From NCBI RefSeq assembly GCF_013359695.1, contig NZ_JABFMU010000031.1, forward strand, positions 1 to 64,000: a stretch of 64,000 nucleotides of DNA, written 5' to 3'. Within the stretch, counting starts at the first letter, position 1; each line of letters starts with the position of its first letter. This document shows positions 1-9,466 of the stretch, in pieces. The position numbers and the translations under genes are program-made. The notes under the pieces are model-generated. The model worked only from the letters and a program-made list of their open reading frames with translations. It searched no databases and was not told the DNA's origin. Source of the stretch: Pseudomonas sp. C2B4 (lineage in GTDB: Bacteria; Pseudomonadota; Gammaproteobacteria; Pseudomonadales; Pseudomonadaceae).

Positions 1-76
1 GCTCGCGAAGGCGGCGAATCAGTCAGCATCTTCTTGAAGGAAAGACCGCTTTCGCGAGCAGGCTCGCTCCCACAGG
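1..76. repeat. REP doublet, left arm cut by window edge
   Basis: The right arm (49-76) reads CTTTCGCGAGCAGGCTCGCT and on to CCCACAGG. The left arm (1-10) retains only GCTCGCGAAG. Together they form the usual inverted pair of Pseudomonas REP sequences, downstream of thrC. It probably acts as the 3' structure of the thrC transcript, which is an inference. Confidence 0.85.
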
Positions 77-113
77 GGTTACAAGACTGCTCGCGATGTT
101 CAGCTATCGCGGG

Positions 114-1523
114 TTAAAGCGGCTTACCGCGATTACCATGCTGGCTGACGAAGGCCTGTACGGCTTTCAGGTCATTGGGCAACACGGTGCAACGCTCTTC
201 CCGCTCAAACAGATCAGAAAGATGCACTGGCAGCTCCAGCGCTTTTCCTACACCGGCCTTTTCCACGGCATCCGGGAACTTGACCGGATGGGCCGTGCCG
301 AGGATCACCATCGGGATATCCAGGCTGCGGCGGCATTCGCGCGCGGCCTTGACGCCGATGGCCGTGTGCGGGTCCAGTACTTCGCCGGTCTGCTCGTAGA
401 CTTCGGCGATGGTTTCGCAGGTTTGCGCATCATCCACAGCCAGCGAGTCGAACAGTTTGCGAGCTTCGGTCCAGCGCTCTTGCTCGACGCTGAAGCCACC
501 GCCCTGCTTGAAGCTGTCCATCAAACCAGCAATCGCCTCGCCGTTGCGACCGTGCAGGTCGAACAGCAGGCGCTCGAAGTTTGACGAGACCATGATGTCC
601 ATGGACGGCGACAGGGTGGCGTGCAGGGTTTCCTTGACGTACTGATTGCCGCTCATGAAGCGGTGCAGGATGTCGTTGCGGTTGGTGGCGACGATCAACT
701 GGTTGATCGGCAGGCCCATGTTGCGCGCCAGGTAACCGGCGAAAATGTCGCCGAAGTTGCCGGTCGGCACCGAGAACGCCACCGAACGCGCCGGGCCACC
801 CAGCTGCAGGGCTGCGTGGAAGTAGTAAACGATCTGGGCCATGATCCGCGCCCAGTTGATCGAGTTCACCGCCACCAGGCGAGTGCCCTTGAGGAAGCCC
901 TGGTCGGCGAAGCTCGCCTTGACCATTTCCTGGCAGTCGTCGAAGTTGCCTTCGATGGCGATGTTGTGGATGTTCTCACCGAAAATGGTGGTCATCTGCC
1001 GACGCTGCACTTCGGACACACGGTTGTGCGGGTGCAGGATGAAGATATCGACGTTTTCGCAGTGCTTGCAGCCTTCGATGGCAGCCGAACCGGTATCACC
1101 GGACGTGGCACCGACGATCACCACGCGCTCGCCGCGCTTTTCCAGCACGTAGTCGAGCAGGCGGCCGAGCAGTTGCAGGGCGAAGTCCTTGAACGCCAGG
1201 GTCGGGCCGTGGAACAGCTCCAGTACCCATTCGTTGCCGTTCAGCTGACGCAGCGGCGCAACGGCGTTGTGGGCGAACACACCGTAGGTTTCTTCAAGAA
1301 TCTTTTTGAAATCGGCGTCCGGAATGCTGCCGGTGACGAACGGGCGCATGACGCGGAAAGCCAGCTCGTGATACGGCAGGCCGGCCCAGGAGGCGATTTC
1401 TTCCTGGGTGAAACGTGGCAGGTTTTCCGGGACGTACAAACCGCCGTCAGTGGCCAGACCGGCCAGTAGGACGTCTTCGAAATTCAGGGCCGGTGCCTGG
1501 CCGCGGGTGCTGATGTAACGCAT
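114..1523 (-). CDS. thrC: Threonine synthase
   Basis: Converts O-phospho-L-homoserine to L-threonine with PLP in the cytoplasm, the last step of threonine synthesis. The protein is 469 aa, the usual length for the proteobacterial form. It opens with RYISTRG and carries the PLP-lysine motif AFKDFA (Lys about 112), followed by a phosphate-binding SGDTGSAA segment near residue 150. The start at 1523 is preferred over a longer frame at 1535 because GGAG lies 7 bases upstream. It is 66 bp downstream of hom on the same strand, so the two probably form a threonine-branch operon. A REP structure follows the stop. Confidence 0.97.
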   Translation of the reverse strand: MRYISTRGQAPALNFEDVLLAGLATDGGLYVPENLPRFTQEEIASWAGLPYHELAFRVMRPFVTGSIPDADFKKILEETYGVFAHNAVAPLRQLNGNEWVLELFHGPTLAFKDFALQLLGRLLDYVLEKRGERVVIVGATSGDTGSAAIEGCKHCENVDIFILHPHNRVSEVQRRQMTTIFGENIHNIAIEGNFDDCQEMVKASFADQGFLKGTRLVAVNSINWARIMAQIVYYFHAALQLGGPARSVAFSVPTGNFGDIFAGYLARNMGLPINQLIVATNRNDILHRFMSGNQYVKETLHATLSPSMDIMVSSNFERLLFDLHGRNGEAIAGLMDSFKQGGGFSVEQERWTEARKLFDSLAVDDAQTCETIAEVYEQTGEVLDPHTAIGVKAARECRRSLDIPMVILGTAHPVKFPDAVEKAGVGKALELPVHLSDLFEREERCTVLPNDLKAVQAFVSQHGNRGKPL

Positions 1524-1589
1524 GACTGACTCCAATGGGCAGTGTTCGCAATGCCGGGCCCGCAGGCGAACCCGGTAAAGGATATCGGC

Positions 1590-2894
1590 TTAGTTCAGGT
1601 GCTCGACGCGGATCCGTACGACCGGACCGACCACGCCCGCCAGGGCTTCCAGTGCGGCAATCGCATCGTTGATGTGCTGCTCCAGCACGCGGTGGGTCAG
1701 CAGGATCATTGGCACCAGGCCGTCGTGTTCCTCGACTTCCTTCTGCATGATCGACTCGATGTTGATCCCGCGCTCGGACAGGATGCTCGCCACCTGGGCC
1801 AGTACGCCCGGATGATCCTTGGCCTGGATGCGCAGGTAATAAGCACTTTCGCAGGCTTCGATCGGCAGGATCGGGTGCGCCGACAACGCATCCGGCTGGA
1901 AGGCCAGGTGCGGTACGCGGTTTTCCGGATCGGAGGTCATGGCGCGAACCACGTCCACCAGGTCGGCGATCACCGACGAAGCGGTCGGCTCCATGCCGGC
2001 GCCAGCGCCGTAGAACAAGGTCGAACCGGCGGCGTCGCCGTTAACCATCACTGCGTTCATCACGCCGTTGACGTTGGCGATCAGGCGATCGGCCGGGATC
2101 AGCGTCGGGTGCACGCGCAGTTCAATACCGGTCGCGGTGCTGCGCGCCACGCCCAGGTGCTTGATGCGGTAGCCCAATGCTTCGGCGTAGTTCACGTCAG
2201 CGGTGGTCAGCTTGGTGATGCCTTCGGTGTAGGCCTTGTCGAATTGCAGCGGGATACCGAATGCGATGGACGCCAGGATCGTCAGCTTGTGCGCCGCATC
2301 GATGCCTTCGACGTCAAACGTCGGATCGGCTTCGGCGTAACCCAGCGCCTGGGCTTCGGCCAGCACATCTTCAAAGGTCCGGCCTTTCTCACGCATTTCG
2401 GTAAGAATGAAGTTGCCGGTGCCGTTGATGATGCCGGCGACCCAGTTGATGCGGTTGGCGGACAGGCCTTCACGGATCGCCTTGATCACCGGAATGCCGC
2501 CAGCCACGGCCGCCTCGAACGCAACGATCACGCCTTTCTCGCGCGCCTTGGCGAAAATTTCATTACCGTGAACGGCGATAAGCGCCTTGTTCGCGGTGAC
2601 CACATGCTTGCCATTCTCGATGGCCTTGAGTACCAGCTCGCGGGCAACGGTATAGCCGCCCATCAGCTCTATGACGATGTCGATCTCAGGGTTCGTGGCC
2701 ACTTCGAAGACATCGGTGGTAATCGCAATACCGGTCGTTTGGAACTGAGGCTTTGGCGTGCGAATGGCAATTTGCGCCACTTCGATCCCACGCCCGGCAC
2801 GACGAGCAATTTCCTCGGCGTTACGCTGAAGTACGTTGAAGGTACCGCCACCGACGGTCCCTAACCCACAGATGCCTACTTTGACCGGTTTCAC
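1590..2894 (-). CDS. hom: Homoserine dehydrogenase
   Basis: Reduces aspartate semialdehyde to homoserine with NAD(P)H, the branch point to threonine and methionine. The 434-aa monofunctional form has an N-terminal Rossmann motif GLGTVGGGT (residues about 10-18), a central catalytic domain (GGIPVIKAIREGL, about 140-155) and a C-terminal ACT domain (about 350-430) that would bind the effector threonine. The start codon is GTG, with GGGGAG about 6 bases upstream. No aspartokinase domain is fused. It lies between dsbC upstream and thrC downstream on one strand. Confidence 0.97.
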   Translation of the reverse strand: MKPVKVGICGLGTVGGGTFNVLQRNAEEIARRAGRGIEVAQIAIRTPKPQFQTTGIAITTDVFEVATNPEIDIVIELMGGYTVARELVLKAIENGKHVVTANKALIAVHGNEIFAKAREKGVIVAFEAAVAGGIPVIKAIREGLSANRINWVAGIINGTGNFILTEMREKGRTFEDVLAEAQALGYAEADPTFDVEGIDAAHKLTILASIAFGIPLQFDKAYTEGITKLTTADVNYAEALGYRIKHLGVARSTATGIELRVHPTLIPADRLIANVNGVMNAVMVNGDAAGSTLFYGAGAGMEPTASSVIADLVDVVRAMTSDPENRVPHLAFQPDALSAHPILPIEACESAYYLRIQAKDHPGVLAQVASILSERGINIESIMQKEVEEHDGLVPMILLTHRVLEQHINDAIAALEALAGVVGPVVRIRVEHLN

Positions 2895-2934
2895 TGTGAA
2901 CTCCCCATAAAACGGCCGACTCGAGGCCGGCCGT

Positions 2935-2958
2935 GAAAACAGCCGCAGAATCGCGGCT
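2935..2958 (-). terminator. Putative weak terminator after dsbC
   Basis: Read on the minus strand, a perfect 6-bp stem AGCCGC/GCGGCT with loop GATTCT is followed by a short T tract (GTTTTC). A second GC-rich inverted repeat (CGGCC/GGCCG, about 2912-2934) follows before hom. It may attenuate transcription between dsbC and hom. Confidence 0.45.
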
Positions 2959-3026
2959 CTCTATTAATGGCCCGGCGATGTCGCTGCCGGACCATGATCG
3001 TCAAGGCTGACCGTGACGATGCGAAT

Positions 3027-3758
3027 TTACTTCGCGCCCAACGCCAGTTTGGCGACTTGTGGCGCAGGCTGGTAGCCCGGAATGACCTGACCGTCGGCCA
3101 AAACGATGGCCGGCGTACCGTTCACGCCAATCGACTGGCCCAGGGCGAACTGTTTGGACACCGGGTTATCGCACTTGGCGGCCTTGATTTCCTTGCCGTC
3201 GACCATCTTGTCCATGGCCGCTTTCTTGTCTTTCGAGCACCACACGGCTTGCAGTTGCTCGTCACCCGGCGAACCCAGGCCCTGGCGCGGGAACGCCACG
3301 TAACGCACTTCGATGCCGCGCTTGTTCAGCTCGGGCACTTCGGCGTGCAACTTGTGGCAGTACGGGCAGGTGGTGTCGGTGAACACGGTGATGTGCGACT
3401 TGGTTTCCCCGATGGCCGGGTAGACCACGGTTTCAGCGACCGGAATTTCGTTGATCAGTTTGGAGATGCCCAGGCGTTCGGTCTTCTCGGTCAGGTTGAC
3501 CGGCTTGCCGTCCTTGAGCTGGAACATGTAGCCCTGAACCACGTACTGGCCGTCGGCACTGGCGTACAGCACGCGGCTGCCCTTGAGCTTGACTTCGTAC
3601 AGGCCCGGCAACGGGCTGGCGGTGATGGTTTCTACCGGTACTTCGAGCTGGAGGTTTTCCAGGCTTTTACGGATGGCTTTGTCGGCCGCATCATCGGCGA
3701 CGGCAAAGGTGCTGACCAACGCAATGGCGGCGGCGGCAAAAATCTGGGTCAGACGCAT
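3027..3758 (-). CDS. dsbC: Periplasmic disulfide isomerase DsbC
   Basis: Periplasmic thiol-disulfide isomerase that reshuffles wrong disulfides in secreted proteins. The 243-aa product starts at an ATG preceded by AGGAG (3758) and has a typical signal peptide (MRLTQIFAAAAIALVSTFAVA). It then has the DsbC dimerisation domain (about 25-85) and a thioredoxin fold with the active site CPYC (TTCPYCHKL, about residue 125) and the cis-proline region NGTPAIV. A longer upstream frame exists but would hide the signal peptide. Neighbours are xerD upstream and hom downstream. Confidence 0.96.
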   Translation of the reverse strand: MRLTQIFAAAAIALVSTFAVADDAADKAIRKSLENLQLEVPVETITASPLPGLYEVKLKGSRVLYASADGQYVVQGYMFQLKDGKPVNLTEKTERLGISKLINEIPVAETVVYPAIGETKSHITVFTDTTCPYCHKLHAEVPELNKRGIEVRYVAFPRQGLGSPGDEQLQAVWCSKDKKAAMDKMVDGKEIKAAKCDNPVSKQFALGQSIGVNGTPAIVLADGQVIPGYQPAPQVAKLALGAK

Positions 3759-3908
3759 GAGAACTCCTGAAGGCGGACAAATGGGACCGTCAGAACGCCG
3801 GTGGCAAAACACCGGGTCATAACCGCCCATCGTGCAAACCGGCAAAGCCTATCACATAAGGTCCGTGGGGCCGAATGCCGGTGATACAAGGCATTGGCGA
3901 AGGCATTT

Positions 3909-3997
3909 TGTGGGAGCGAGCCTGCTCGCGAAAGCTGCCTACTCGTGACATCAATGCTGAGTGAGCCGCCGTATTCGCGAGCAGGCTCGCTCCCACA
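3909..3997. repeat. REP doublet between xerD and dsbC
   Basis: Inverted arms 3909-3932 (TGTGGGAGCGAGCCTGCTCG then CGAA) and 3974-3997 are perfect complements, separated by about 41 bases. It lies in the 249-bp gap between xerD and dsbC. Confidence 0.9.
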
Positions 3998-4007
3998 GTG
4001 AACAGGG

Positions 4008-4904
4008 TCAGCCTCTGGGGTGGTGTTTGGCATGCAGGTCCTGCAATCGCGCCCGGGCGACGTGAGTGTAGATCTGCGTGGTCGACAGGTCGCTGTGCCC
4101 CAGCAACATCTGCACCACCCGCAAGTCGGCGCCATGGTTGAGCAGATGGGTGGCAAACGCATGGCGCAAGGTGTGCGGCGACAGCGACTTGCCGATCCCC
4201 GCGACCTTGGCCTGATGCTTGATCCGGTGCCAGAACGTCTGGCGAGTCATCTGCTCACCACGCTGGCTGGGGAACAACACATCGCTGGGCCGTCCACCGA
4301 GCAGCTCGCCACGCCCATCGCGCAGGTAACGCTCGACCCAGACGATCGCTTCCTCGCCCATCGGCACCAGCCGCTCCTTGCTGCCCTTGCCCATCACCCG
4401 CAAGACACCCTGGCGCAGGTTGACTTGCTCCAGCGTCAGGCTGACCAGTTCCGTCACCCGCAGGCCGCAGGCGTACAACACCTCGAGCATGGCCCGATCG
4501 CGCTGACCGATCGCTTCGCTCAAGTCCGGCGCCTTTAGTAGTGCTTCCACGTCTGCTTCCGACAGGGATTTTGGCAGCGGCCTGCCGAGTTGCGGCATAT
4601 CGACGCGAAGGGTCGGATCGACGGCGATCAGCTTTTCCCGCAACAAGTAGCGATAGAAGCCCCGCACGCCAGAGAGAAATCGTGCGGTGGAACGAGGTTT
4701 GTAATTTTGCTCCACGCGCCAGGCCAAGTGATCGAGGATCAATTCCCGACCCGCACTGGCCAGCTCCAGGCCTTTTTCCTGCAACCAGCCGTTGAACAGT
4801 GCGAGGTCGCTGCGATAGGCATCGCGGGTGTTATCGGAAAGACCCTTCTCCAGCCACAGGGCGTCGAGGAATTGGTCTATCAAGGGATGTTCGATGGCAG
4901 GCAT
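4008..4904 (-). CDS. xerD: Site-specific tyrosine recombinase XerD
   Basis: Resolves chromosome dimers at dif together with XerC and FtsK. The N-terminal SAM-like core-binding domain (about 1-95) is followed by the catalytic domain with the tyrosine-recombinase residues: Arg in ACGLRVTEL, His/Arg in SPHTLRHAF, His in LLGHSDLS and the nucleophile Tyr in TQIYTHV. From the ATG at 4904 the protein is 298 aa, the length known for XerD. A GTG two codons upstream (4910) is possible but sits too close to the weak GAG ribosome binding site. Confidence 0.96.
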   Translation of the reverse strand: MPAIEHPLIDQFLDALWLEKGLSDNTRDAYRSDLALFNGWLQEKGLELASAGRELILDHLAWRVEQNYKPRSTARFLSGVRGFYRYLLREKLIAVDPTLRVDMPQLGRPLPKSLSEADVEALLKAPDLSEAIGQRDRAMLEVLYACGLRVTELVSLTLEQVNLRQGVLRVMGKGSKERLVPMGEEAIVWVERYLRDGRGELLGGRPSDVLFPSQRGEQMTRQTFWHRIKHQAKVAGIGKSLSPHTLRHAFATHLLNHGADLRVVQMLLGHSDLSTTQIYTHVARARLQDLHAKHHPRG

Positions 4905-5012
4905 GGGCACTCAAATCGCGCAGATTGAAACCTGCGCACAAAAATCAGCATGGACGTTGGAAACGGCCGCTAGTCTTTCATAGCCCGCTACTTCAAGGAA
5001 CAGGAAACGGTC

Positions 5013-6821
5013 ATGAGCGAACAGCAGATTTTACTGGCGTTTGGCGGGATAGGTGCGGCAGCGTTGGGTTGCCAATGGCTGGCCTGGCGCCTGAAATTGC
5101 CAGCCATTCTGTTTCTGTTGTTGACCGGCATTCTGGTCGGGCCGGTATTGCATCTGCTCGATCCCGAGGACATGTTCGGGCCCTTGCTGATGCCTCTGGT
5201 GTCCCTGGCAGTGGCATTGATCCTGTTCGAAGGCAGTCTGACGCTGCATTTGTCGGAATGGCGCGAAATCGGCAGCGTCGTCCGTCGCCTGGTGACCCTC
5301 GGCGCCCTCGCGACCTGGGTCATCATCGCCACGGCCACTCACTGGCTGCTGGGGTTCGACTGGATGCTGGCGGCTTTGTTCGGCAGCCTGACGCTGGTCA
5401 CCGGTCCGACCGTCATTGTGCCCATGCTGAGGGTTGTGCGCCCAAATGCCTCGATTGCCAGCATCCTGCGCTGGGAAGGCATTGTCATCGACCCTATCGG
5501 CGCCCTGCTGGCCGTGGTGGTCTATAGCTTCATCATCGCCCGTGCCGAGGACAGTGGCCTGACCCAAAGCCTGCTCACCTTTGGTGGCGTCATTCTGTGC
5601 GGCAGCCTGTTCGGCATTCTTGGCGGCTGGGTACTGGGCACGATCATTCGTCGGCATTGGCTACCGGAGTACCTGCACAACCTGGCTTCCCTGGCCGTCG
5701 TTCTGGGCATTTTCATTGCTGCCAGTGAAGTCATGAATGAGTCCGGCCTGCTGGCGGTCACCCTGATGGGCATGTGGCTGGCCAACATGAAGGGCGTGGA
5801 CGTGCGGCATATCCTGCATTTCAAGGAAAACCTCAGCGTCCTGCTGATCTCCGGGTTGTTCATAATGCTGGCGGCTCGGCTGGACCTGAACGCCCTGATC
5901 GCCCTTGGACCGCTGGTGTTGATTCTGCTGCTGATCATTCAGTTCATTGCGCGCCCCTTGAACGTGTTGCTCTGCACGGCAGGTTCAAGCCTGAGCTGGC
6001 GCGAGCGGGCACTGCTGGCGTGGATCGCCCCACGCGGCATCGTCGCCGCAGCGGTGTCCGCCGTGTTCGCCATCCGCTTGGACGAGATAGGGCACGAAGG
6101 CGCACTGTTACTGGTGCCGCTGACCTTTGCCGTAATCATCGGCACCGTGGTGCTGCAAAGTGCAACGGCGCGCCCGCTGGCGCGCATGCTGAAAGTCGCG
6201 GAGCCGGCACCCAGTGGCTTTCTCATCATTGGCGCCAATGGACCTGCACGTACCCTCGGTAAAGTACTGCAACAACTGAATACGCGCGTTTTGCTGACCG
6301 ACTCAAGCTGGGAAAATATCCGGGCGGCACGAATGGAAGGACTGCCAACCTATTTCGGTAATCCCGCCTCGCAACATGCTGACGCGCATCTGGATCTGGT
6401 GGGGCTTGGCCATTTGCTGGCGCTGTCACCTTCAGGCGAAATGAACACGCTGGCGCTGATGCGTTTTCGTCATGACTTCGGCCATCAGCGGATGTTCGGG
6501 CTGGCCAGCGGCCAGGAGAGCCGCCGTTCCGACAAACACCGGACCAGCCTGGAGCATCGGGCCAATCAACTGGGCAGCGAGGCGCTGACCTACGGCAAGT
6601 TCGCCAGTCAACTGAGCCAGGGTGCCGAGCTGTACACCACGACACTGAAGGAAGGCTTCGACTGGGAGGATTACCGGGCGTTGCACGGTGATCGCGCGAC
6701 GCTGCTGTTCATGCGCGATGTTGCCGGTTGGGTGCATGTGGTGACGCCGGATAGCATGCTGAAGCCGTCGGCGGGGTGGACGCTATTGGCGTTGATCCAA
6801 CCGGAACCTGGCGGTGCCTGA
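5013..6821 (+). CDS. Cation:proton antiporter (CPA1/NhaP-like) with C-terminal TrkA-N-like domain
   Basis: Inner-membrane exchanger of Na+ or K+ for H+. The 602-aa protein has about 12 hydrophobic segments over residues 1-385, including GPTVIVPMLRVVRP and a charged ERALLAWIAPRGIVAAAVS segment, both typical of the CPA1 family. A cytoplasmic tail (about 400-520) begins with a Rossmann-like FLIIGANGPARTLGKVL, so activity may be nucleotide-gated. AGGA precedes the ATG. It is transcribed divergently from xerD. The transported ion cannot be told from sequence. Confidence 0.88.
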   Translation: MSEQQILLAFGGIGAAALGCQWLAWRLKLPAILFLLLTGILVGPVLHLLDPEDMFGPLLMPLVSLAVALILFEGSLTLHLSEWREIGSVVRRLVTLGALATWVIIATATHWLLGFDWMLAALFGSLTLVTGPTVIVPMLRVVRPNASIASILRWEGIVIDPIGALLAVVVYSFIIARAEDSGLTQSLLTFGGVILCGSLFGILGGWVLGTIIRRHWLPEYLHNLASLAVVLGIFIAASEVMNESGLLAVTLMGMWLANMKGVDVRHILHFKENLSVLLISGLFIMLAARLDLNALIALGPLVLILLLIIQFIARPLNVLLCTAGSSLSWRERALLAWIAPRGIVAAAVSAVFAIRLDEIGHEGALLLVPLTFAVIIGTVVLQSATARPLARMLKVAEPAPSGFLIIGANGPARTLGKVLQQLNTRVLLTDSSWENIRAARMEGLPTYFGNPASQHADAHLDLVGLGHLLALSPSGEMNTLALMRFRHDFGHQRMFGLASGQESRRSDKHRTSLEHRANQLGSEALTYGKFASQLSQGAELYTTTLKEGFDWEDYRALHGDRATLLFMRDVAGWVHVVTPDSMLKPSAGWTLLALIQPEPGGA

Positions 6822-6842
6822 AGGTGCGCATCCGTTGTCAGT

Positions 6843-7256
6843 TCAGGCCGCAAACCCCGGCAGTACTGGCACCGGACGCTTGTCATCGTCGATGGCCACA
6901 AAGCTGAACTGGCCATGAATCGCCTTCTCGCGACCGTCGCAGCTCATGCTTTCGACAAATACTTCAACCTCGACCTTGAGGCTTGTGTTACCCACCTTGA
7001 TCACCCGCCCTACCAGCTCGACGATGGACCCGGCAGGGATGGCGTGATTGAAGTCGATGCGGTCCGTGGAGACCGTCACCAATGGCAAGCGGCAAAAACG
7101 TGTCGCCGTGATGAACGACACTTCGTCCATCCAGGCCAGTGCGGTGCCGCCGAACAGTGTGTTGTGGTGGTTGGTGGTCGGCGGGAATACCGCCTTGGTC
7201 ACGCGGGTTACCGAGAGCTCGGTACGGCGTTCGATTTCCTGATCGCGGGTGGTCAT
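6843..7256 (-). CDS. Acyl-CoA thioesterase, hot-dog fold (YciA/ACOT type)
   Basis: Hydrolyses acyl-CoA thioesters in the cytoplasm. The 137-aa single hot-dog domain has the family motif NHHNTLFGGTALAWMDE (about 30-46) and a basic, Ser/Asp-containing strand TVSTDRIDFNHAIPAGS. It stands alone between the convergent antiporter gene and the rplS terminator. Substrate chain length is not predictable. Confidence 0.88.
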   Translation of the reverse strand: MTTRDQEIERRTELSVTRVTKAVFPPTTNHHNTLFGGTALAWMDEVSFITATRFCRLPLVTVSTDRIDFNHAIPAGSIVELVGRVIKVGNTSLKVEVEVFVESMSCDGREKAIHGQFSFVAIDDDKRPVPVLPGFAA

Positions 7257-7301
7257 GGGTTCAAGGCCTGATACGAATTACGGGAATAAACTGCGGGCAA
7301 C

Positions 7302-7329
7302 AAAAAAGCAGCCCGTAGGCTGCTTTTTT
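7302..7329 (-). terminator. Rho-independent terminator of the rpsP-rplS operon
   Basis: Stem GCAGCC/GGCTGC (7308-7313, 7318-7323) with loop CGTA, flanked by six A and six T, so it could work in both directions. It lies 18 bases beyond the rplS stop and ends the ribosomal block before the thioesterase gene. Confidence 0.92.
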
Positions 7330-7347
7330 CTGCATCGGAAGCTGGAC

Positions 7348-7698
7348 TTAAGCCAGTTTTTCCTTGATGCGAGCTGCTTTACCCGACAGGTCACGCAGGT
7401 AGTACAGCTTGGCTTTACGTACGTCACCGCGACGCTTGACAGCCATGCTGTCGATTTGCGGGCTGTAGGTCTGGAAAGTACGCTCTACGCCAACACCGTT
7501 GGAGATTTTACGAACGGTGAATGCACTGTTTACGCCGCGGTTACGCTTGGCGATAACAACACCTTCGAACGCTTGCAGACGCGAACGGTCGCCTTCCTTC
7601 ACTTTCACCTGAACGACAATGGTGTCGCCCGGGGCAAAGGTAGGGATCTCTTTGGTCATCTGCTCTGCTTCGAGTGCAAGGATGATTTTGTTAGTCAT
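7348..7698 (-). CDS. rplS: Ribosomal protein bL19
   Basis: 50S subunit protein at the 30S-50S interface. The 116 aa show the bL19 pattern [18 protein letters not shown] and [11 protein letters not shown] core ([13 protein letters not shown]), with the basic C-terminus [19 protein letters not shown]. It is the last gene of rpsP-rimM-trmD-rplS, 45 bp after trmD, with GGAGCACAGC just before its ATG. Confidence 0.98.
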
Positions 7699-7743
7699 GC
7701 TGTGCTCCTAAGGTAAATCGTCGGATCTACCATCGATACGTTG

Positions 7744-8496
7744 TTAACTATCGTCCCGCTCGCGGATGTATTCCTCGAGCAGCTTCTTCTCTTCTCCAGA
7801 AAGCGAGCGGCTTTCCAGAAGATCGGCGCGTCGTTCATAGGTCCGACCAAGGGACTGCTGTAAACGCCAACGCCGGATGTGCGCGTGATTGCCACTTAGC
7901 AATACGTCGGGAACACGCTGATCCGCATACACCTCCGGTCGGGTGTAGTGCGGGCAATCCAGCAAACCATCCGTAAAGGAATCTTCCTCGGCGGAGTCCG
8001 CATGCCCTAAAGCTCCAGGCAGCAGTCGTGTAACCGCATCGATCAGGACCATCGCCGGCAGCTCGCCGCCAGACAGTACATAGTCGCCAATCGACCACTC
8101 TTCATCGACATGAGCTTCAATAAACCGCTCGTCAATGCCTTCATAGCGGCCGGCAATCAGGATCAATGCATCCAGATTCGCCAACTCGCGTACCGCCGAC
8201 TGTGTCAGTTGACGGCCTTGGGGCGACAGGTAAATCACCTTCGCGCCCTCCCCGGCAGCTGCCTTGGCGTGAACCAGAGCGTCTTCCAGGGGCTTGATCT
8301 TCATCACCATGCCCGGACCACCGCCAAATGGGCGATCATCCACAGTGTGATGTCGATCCGTCGTGTAGTCTCGCGGATTCCAACAGGTCAGCTGCAAGAG
8401 CCCCTGTTTCACCGCACGACTGGTGATGCCGTACTCGCTGATGGCGGAGAACATCTCGGGAAACAAACTGATCACTTCTACGCGCAAGTTAGCCAC
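7744..8496 (-). CDS. trmD: tRNA (guanine-N1)-methyltransferase TrmD
   Basis: Methylates G37 of tRNAs (m1G37) with S-adenosylmethionine and so prevents +1 frameshifting. The 250-aa SPOUT enzyme shows VISLFPEMFSAI at the N-terminus, the conserved DRHHTVDDRPFGGGPGMVM and the trefoil-knot SAM site (SIGDYVLSGGELPA). I chose the GTG at 8496, two bases after the rimM stop, over a longer frame starting inside rimM. The homologous N-terminus begins at this point. Translation is probably coupled to rimM. Confidence 0.96.
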   Translation of the reverse strand: MANLRVEVISLFPEMFSAISEYGITSRAVKQGLLQLTCWNPRDYTTDRHHTVDDRPFGGGPGMVMKIKPLEDALVHAKAAAGEGAKVIYLSPQGRQLTQSAVRELANLDALILIAGRYEGIDERFIEAHVDEEWSIGDYVLSGGELPAMVLIDAVTRLLPGALGHADSAEEDSFTDGLLDCPHYTRPEVYADQRVPDVLLSGNHAHIRRWRLQQSLGRTYERRADLLESRSLSGEEKKLLEEYIRERDDS

Positions 8497-8498
8497 GC

Positions 8499-9035
8499 TT
8501 AGAAATCCGCGTCCCAATCCACCTTCATCTCGCCCGCGACCAGGTCGACGGCCAACACGCATTGCTCCGTATAGGGCAACAGGCGTTCGCGATCATCCAG
8601 GCTGCCAGCGCAAGGCTTGACCACCATTACATCATTCGAGCCGGTCTCCAGCAGGTGATCGATCTTCCCGAACAGTTGCCCGAGGGTGTCGATGACCTTG
8701 AGACCTTCCAGCTGGTACCAGTAGTACTCGCCGTCGGTCAGTTCAGGGAACAGGTTGCGCGGCACGCAGATCTCATAACCGGCCAGAAGACGAGCTTCTT
8801 CACGATCATCGAGACCCTTGAGCTTTGCGACCAGGAACTTGTCGTTCCCGCGTCCGCTGACTAGCTCTACCTGCTTTACATTGCCGTCACGCTTGAGCGT
8901 CCAGGTTTTGTAATCCAGCAGGTTCTTAATCGGATCAGTAAAGGAATACACCTTCACTTCGCCGCGAACGCCGTGAACAGAGTAAATCTTGCCGATAACG
9001 ATCAAATCATCAGCAACAGCTGGCGTCGCGTTCAT
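8499..9035 (-). CDS. rimM: Ribosome maturation factor RimM
   Basis: Binds uS19 and assists maturation of the 30S head. The 178-aa protein has the N-terminal RimM barrel (VIGKIYSVHGVRGEVKVYSFTDP, residues about 12-34) and a C-terminal PRC barrel that starts near DGEYYWYQLEGL and ends in the typical LLPYTEQCVLAVDL. It is the second gene of the operon, 5 bp after rpsP. Confidence 0.97.
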   Translation of the reverse strand: MNATPAVADDLIVIGKIYSVHGVRGEVKVYSFTDPIKNLLDYKTWTLKRDGNVKQVELVSGRGNDKFLVAKLKGLDDREEARLLAGYEICVPRNLFPELTDGEYYWYQLEGLKVIDTLGQLFGKIDHLLETGSNDVMVVKPCAGSLDDRERLLPYTEQCVLAVDLVAGEMKVDWDADF

Positions 9036-9040
9036 ATTGC

Positions 9041-9292
9041 TCAGGCCGCAGCCTTAGCAGATTCCTTCAACAACTGAGCAACGCGCTCAGAAGGTTGTGC
9101 ACCAACGCTCAGCCAGTAGGCTACGCGCTCTTGGTTCACGGACAGACGGACTTCTTGACCACGAGCAACCGGGTTGAAGAAACCAACCTGTTCCTTGTGG
9201 GAACCGTCGCGCGGGTTGCGGCTGTCGGTTACGGTCAAGTGGTAAAACGGGCGCTTTTTGGAGCCGCCAAGGGCAAGACGGATTGTTAGCAT
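9041..9292 (-). CDS. rpsP: Ribosomal protein bS16
   Basis: 30S subunit protein, 83 aa, with the characteristic start MLTIRLALGGSKKRPFYHL and DSRNPRDG motif. It is the first gene of rpsP-rimM-trmD-rplS and lies about 70 bp downstream of a sigma-70-type promoter. Confidence 0.98.
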   Translation of the reverse strand: MLTIRLALGGSKKRPFYHLTVTDSRNPRDGSHKEQVGFFNPVARGQEVRLSVNQERVAYWLSVGAQPSERVAQLLKESAKAAA

Positions 9293-9364
9293 GTGAACAT
9301 CGTTCCTGTAGTCGGTGCTGCAAATCTAAATGCACAGCGGGCATGGGTGCCCGAAAGGCCGCAT

Positions 9365-9392
9365 ATTCTAAGGAATATCCGGACTTTTGCAA
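9365..9392 (-). promoter_or_regulatory. Sigma-70 promoter of the rpsP operon
   Basis: On the minus strand TTGCAA (9392-9387) is followed after 16 bases by TAGAAT (9370-9365), five of six matches to the -10 consensus. The predicted start lies about 65 bases before the rpsP ATG. Confidence 0.65.
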
Positions 9393-9466
9393 ATGACTTT
9401 TTCCGGCGCCTATCGGCCGCCATGCAGATTTGCTATAGAGCCGTCGTTGAAAACGGCCGGTCAGCT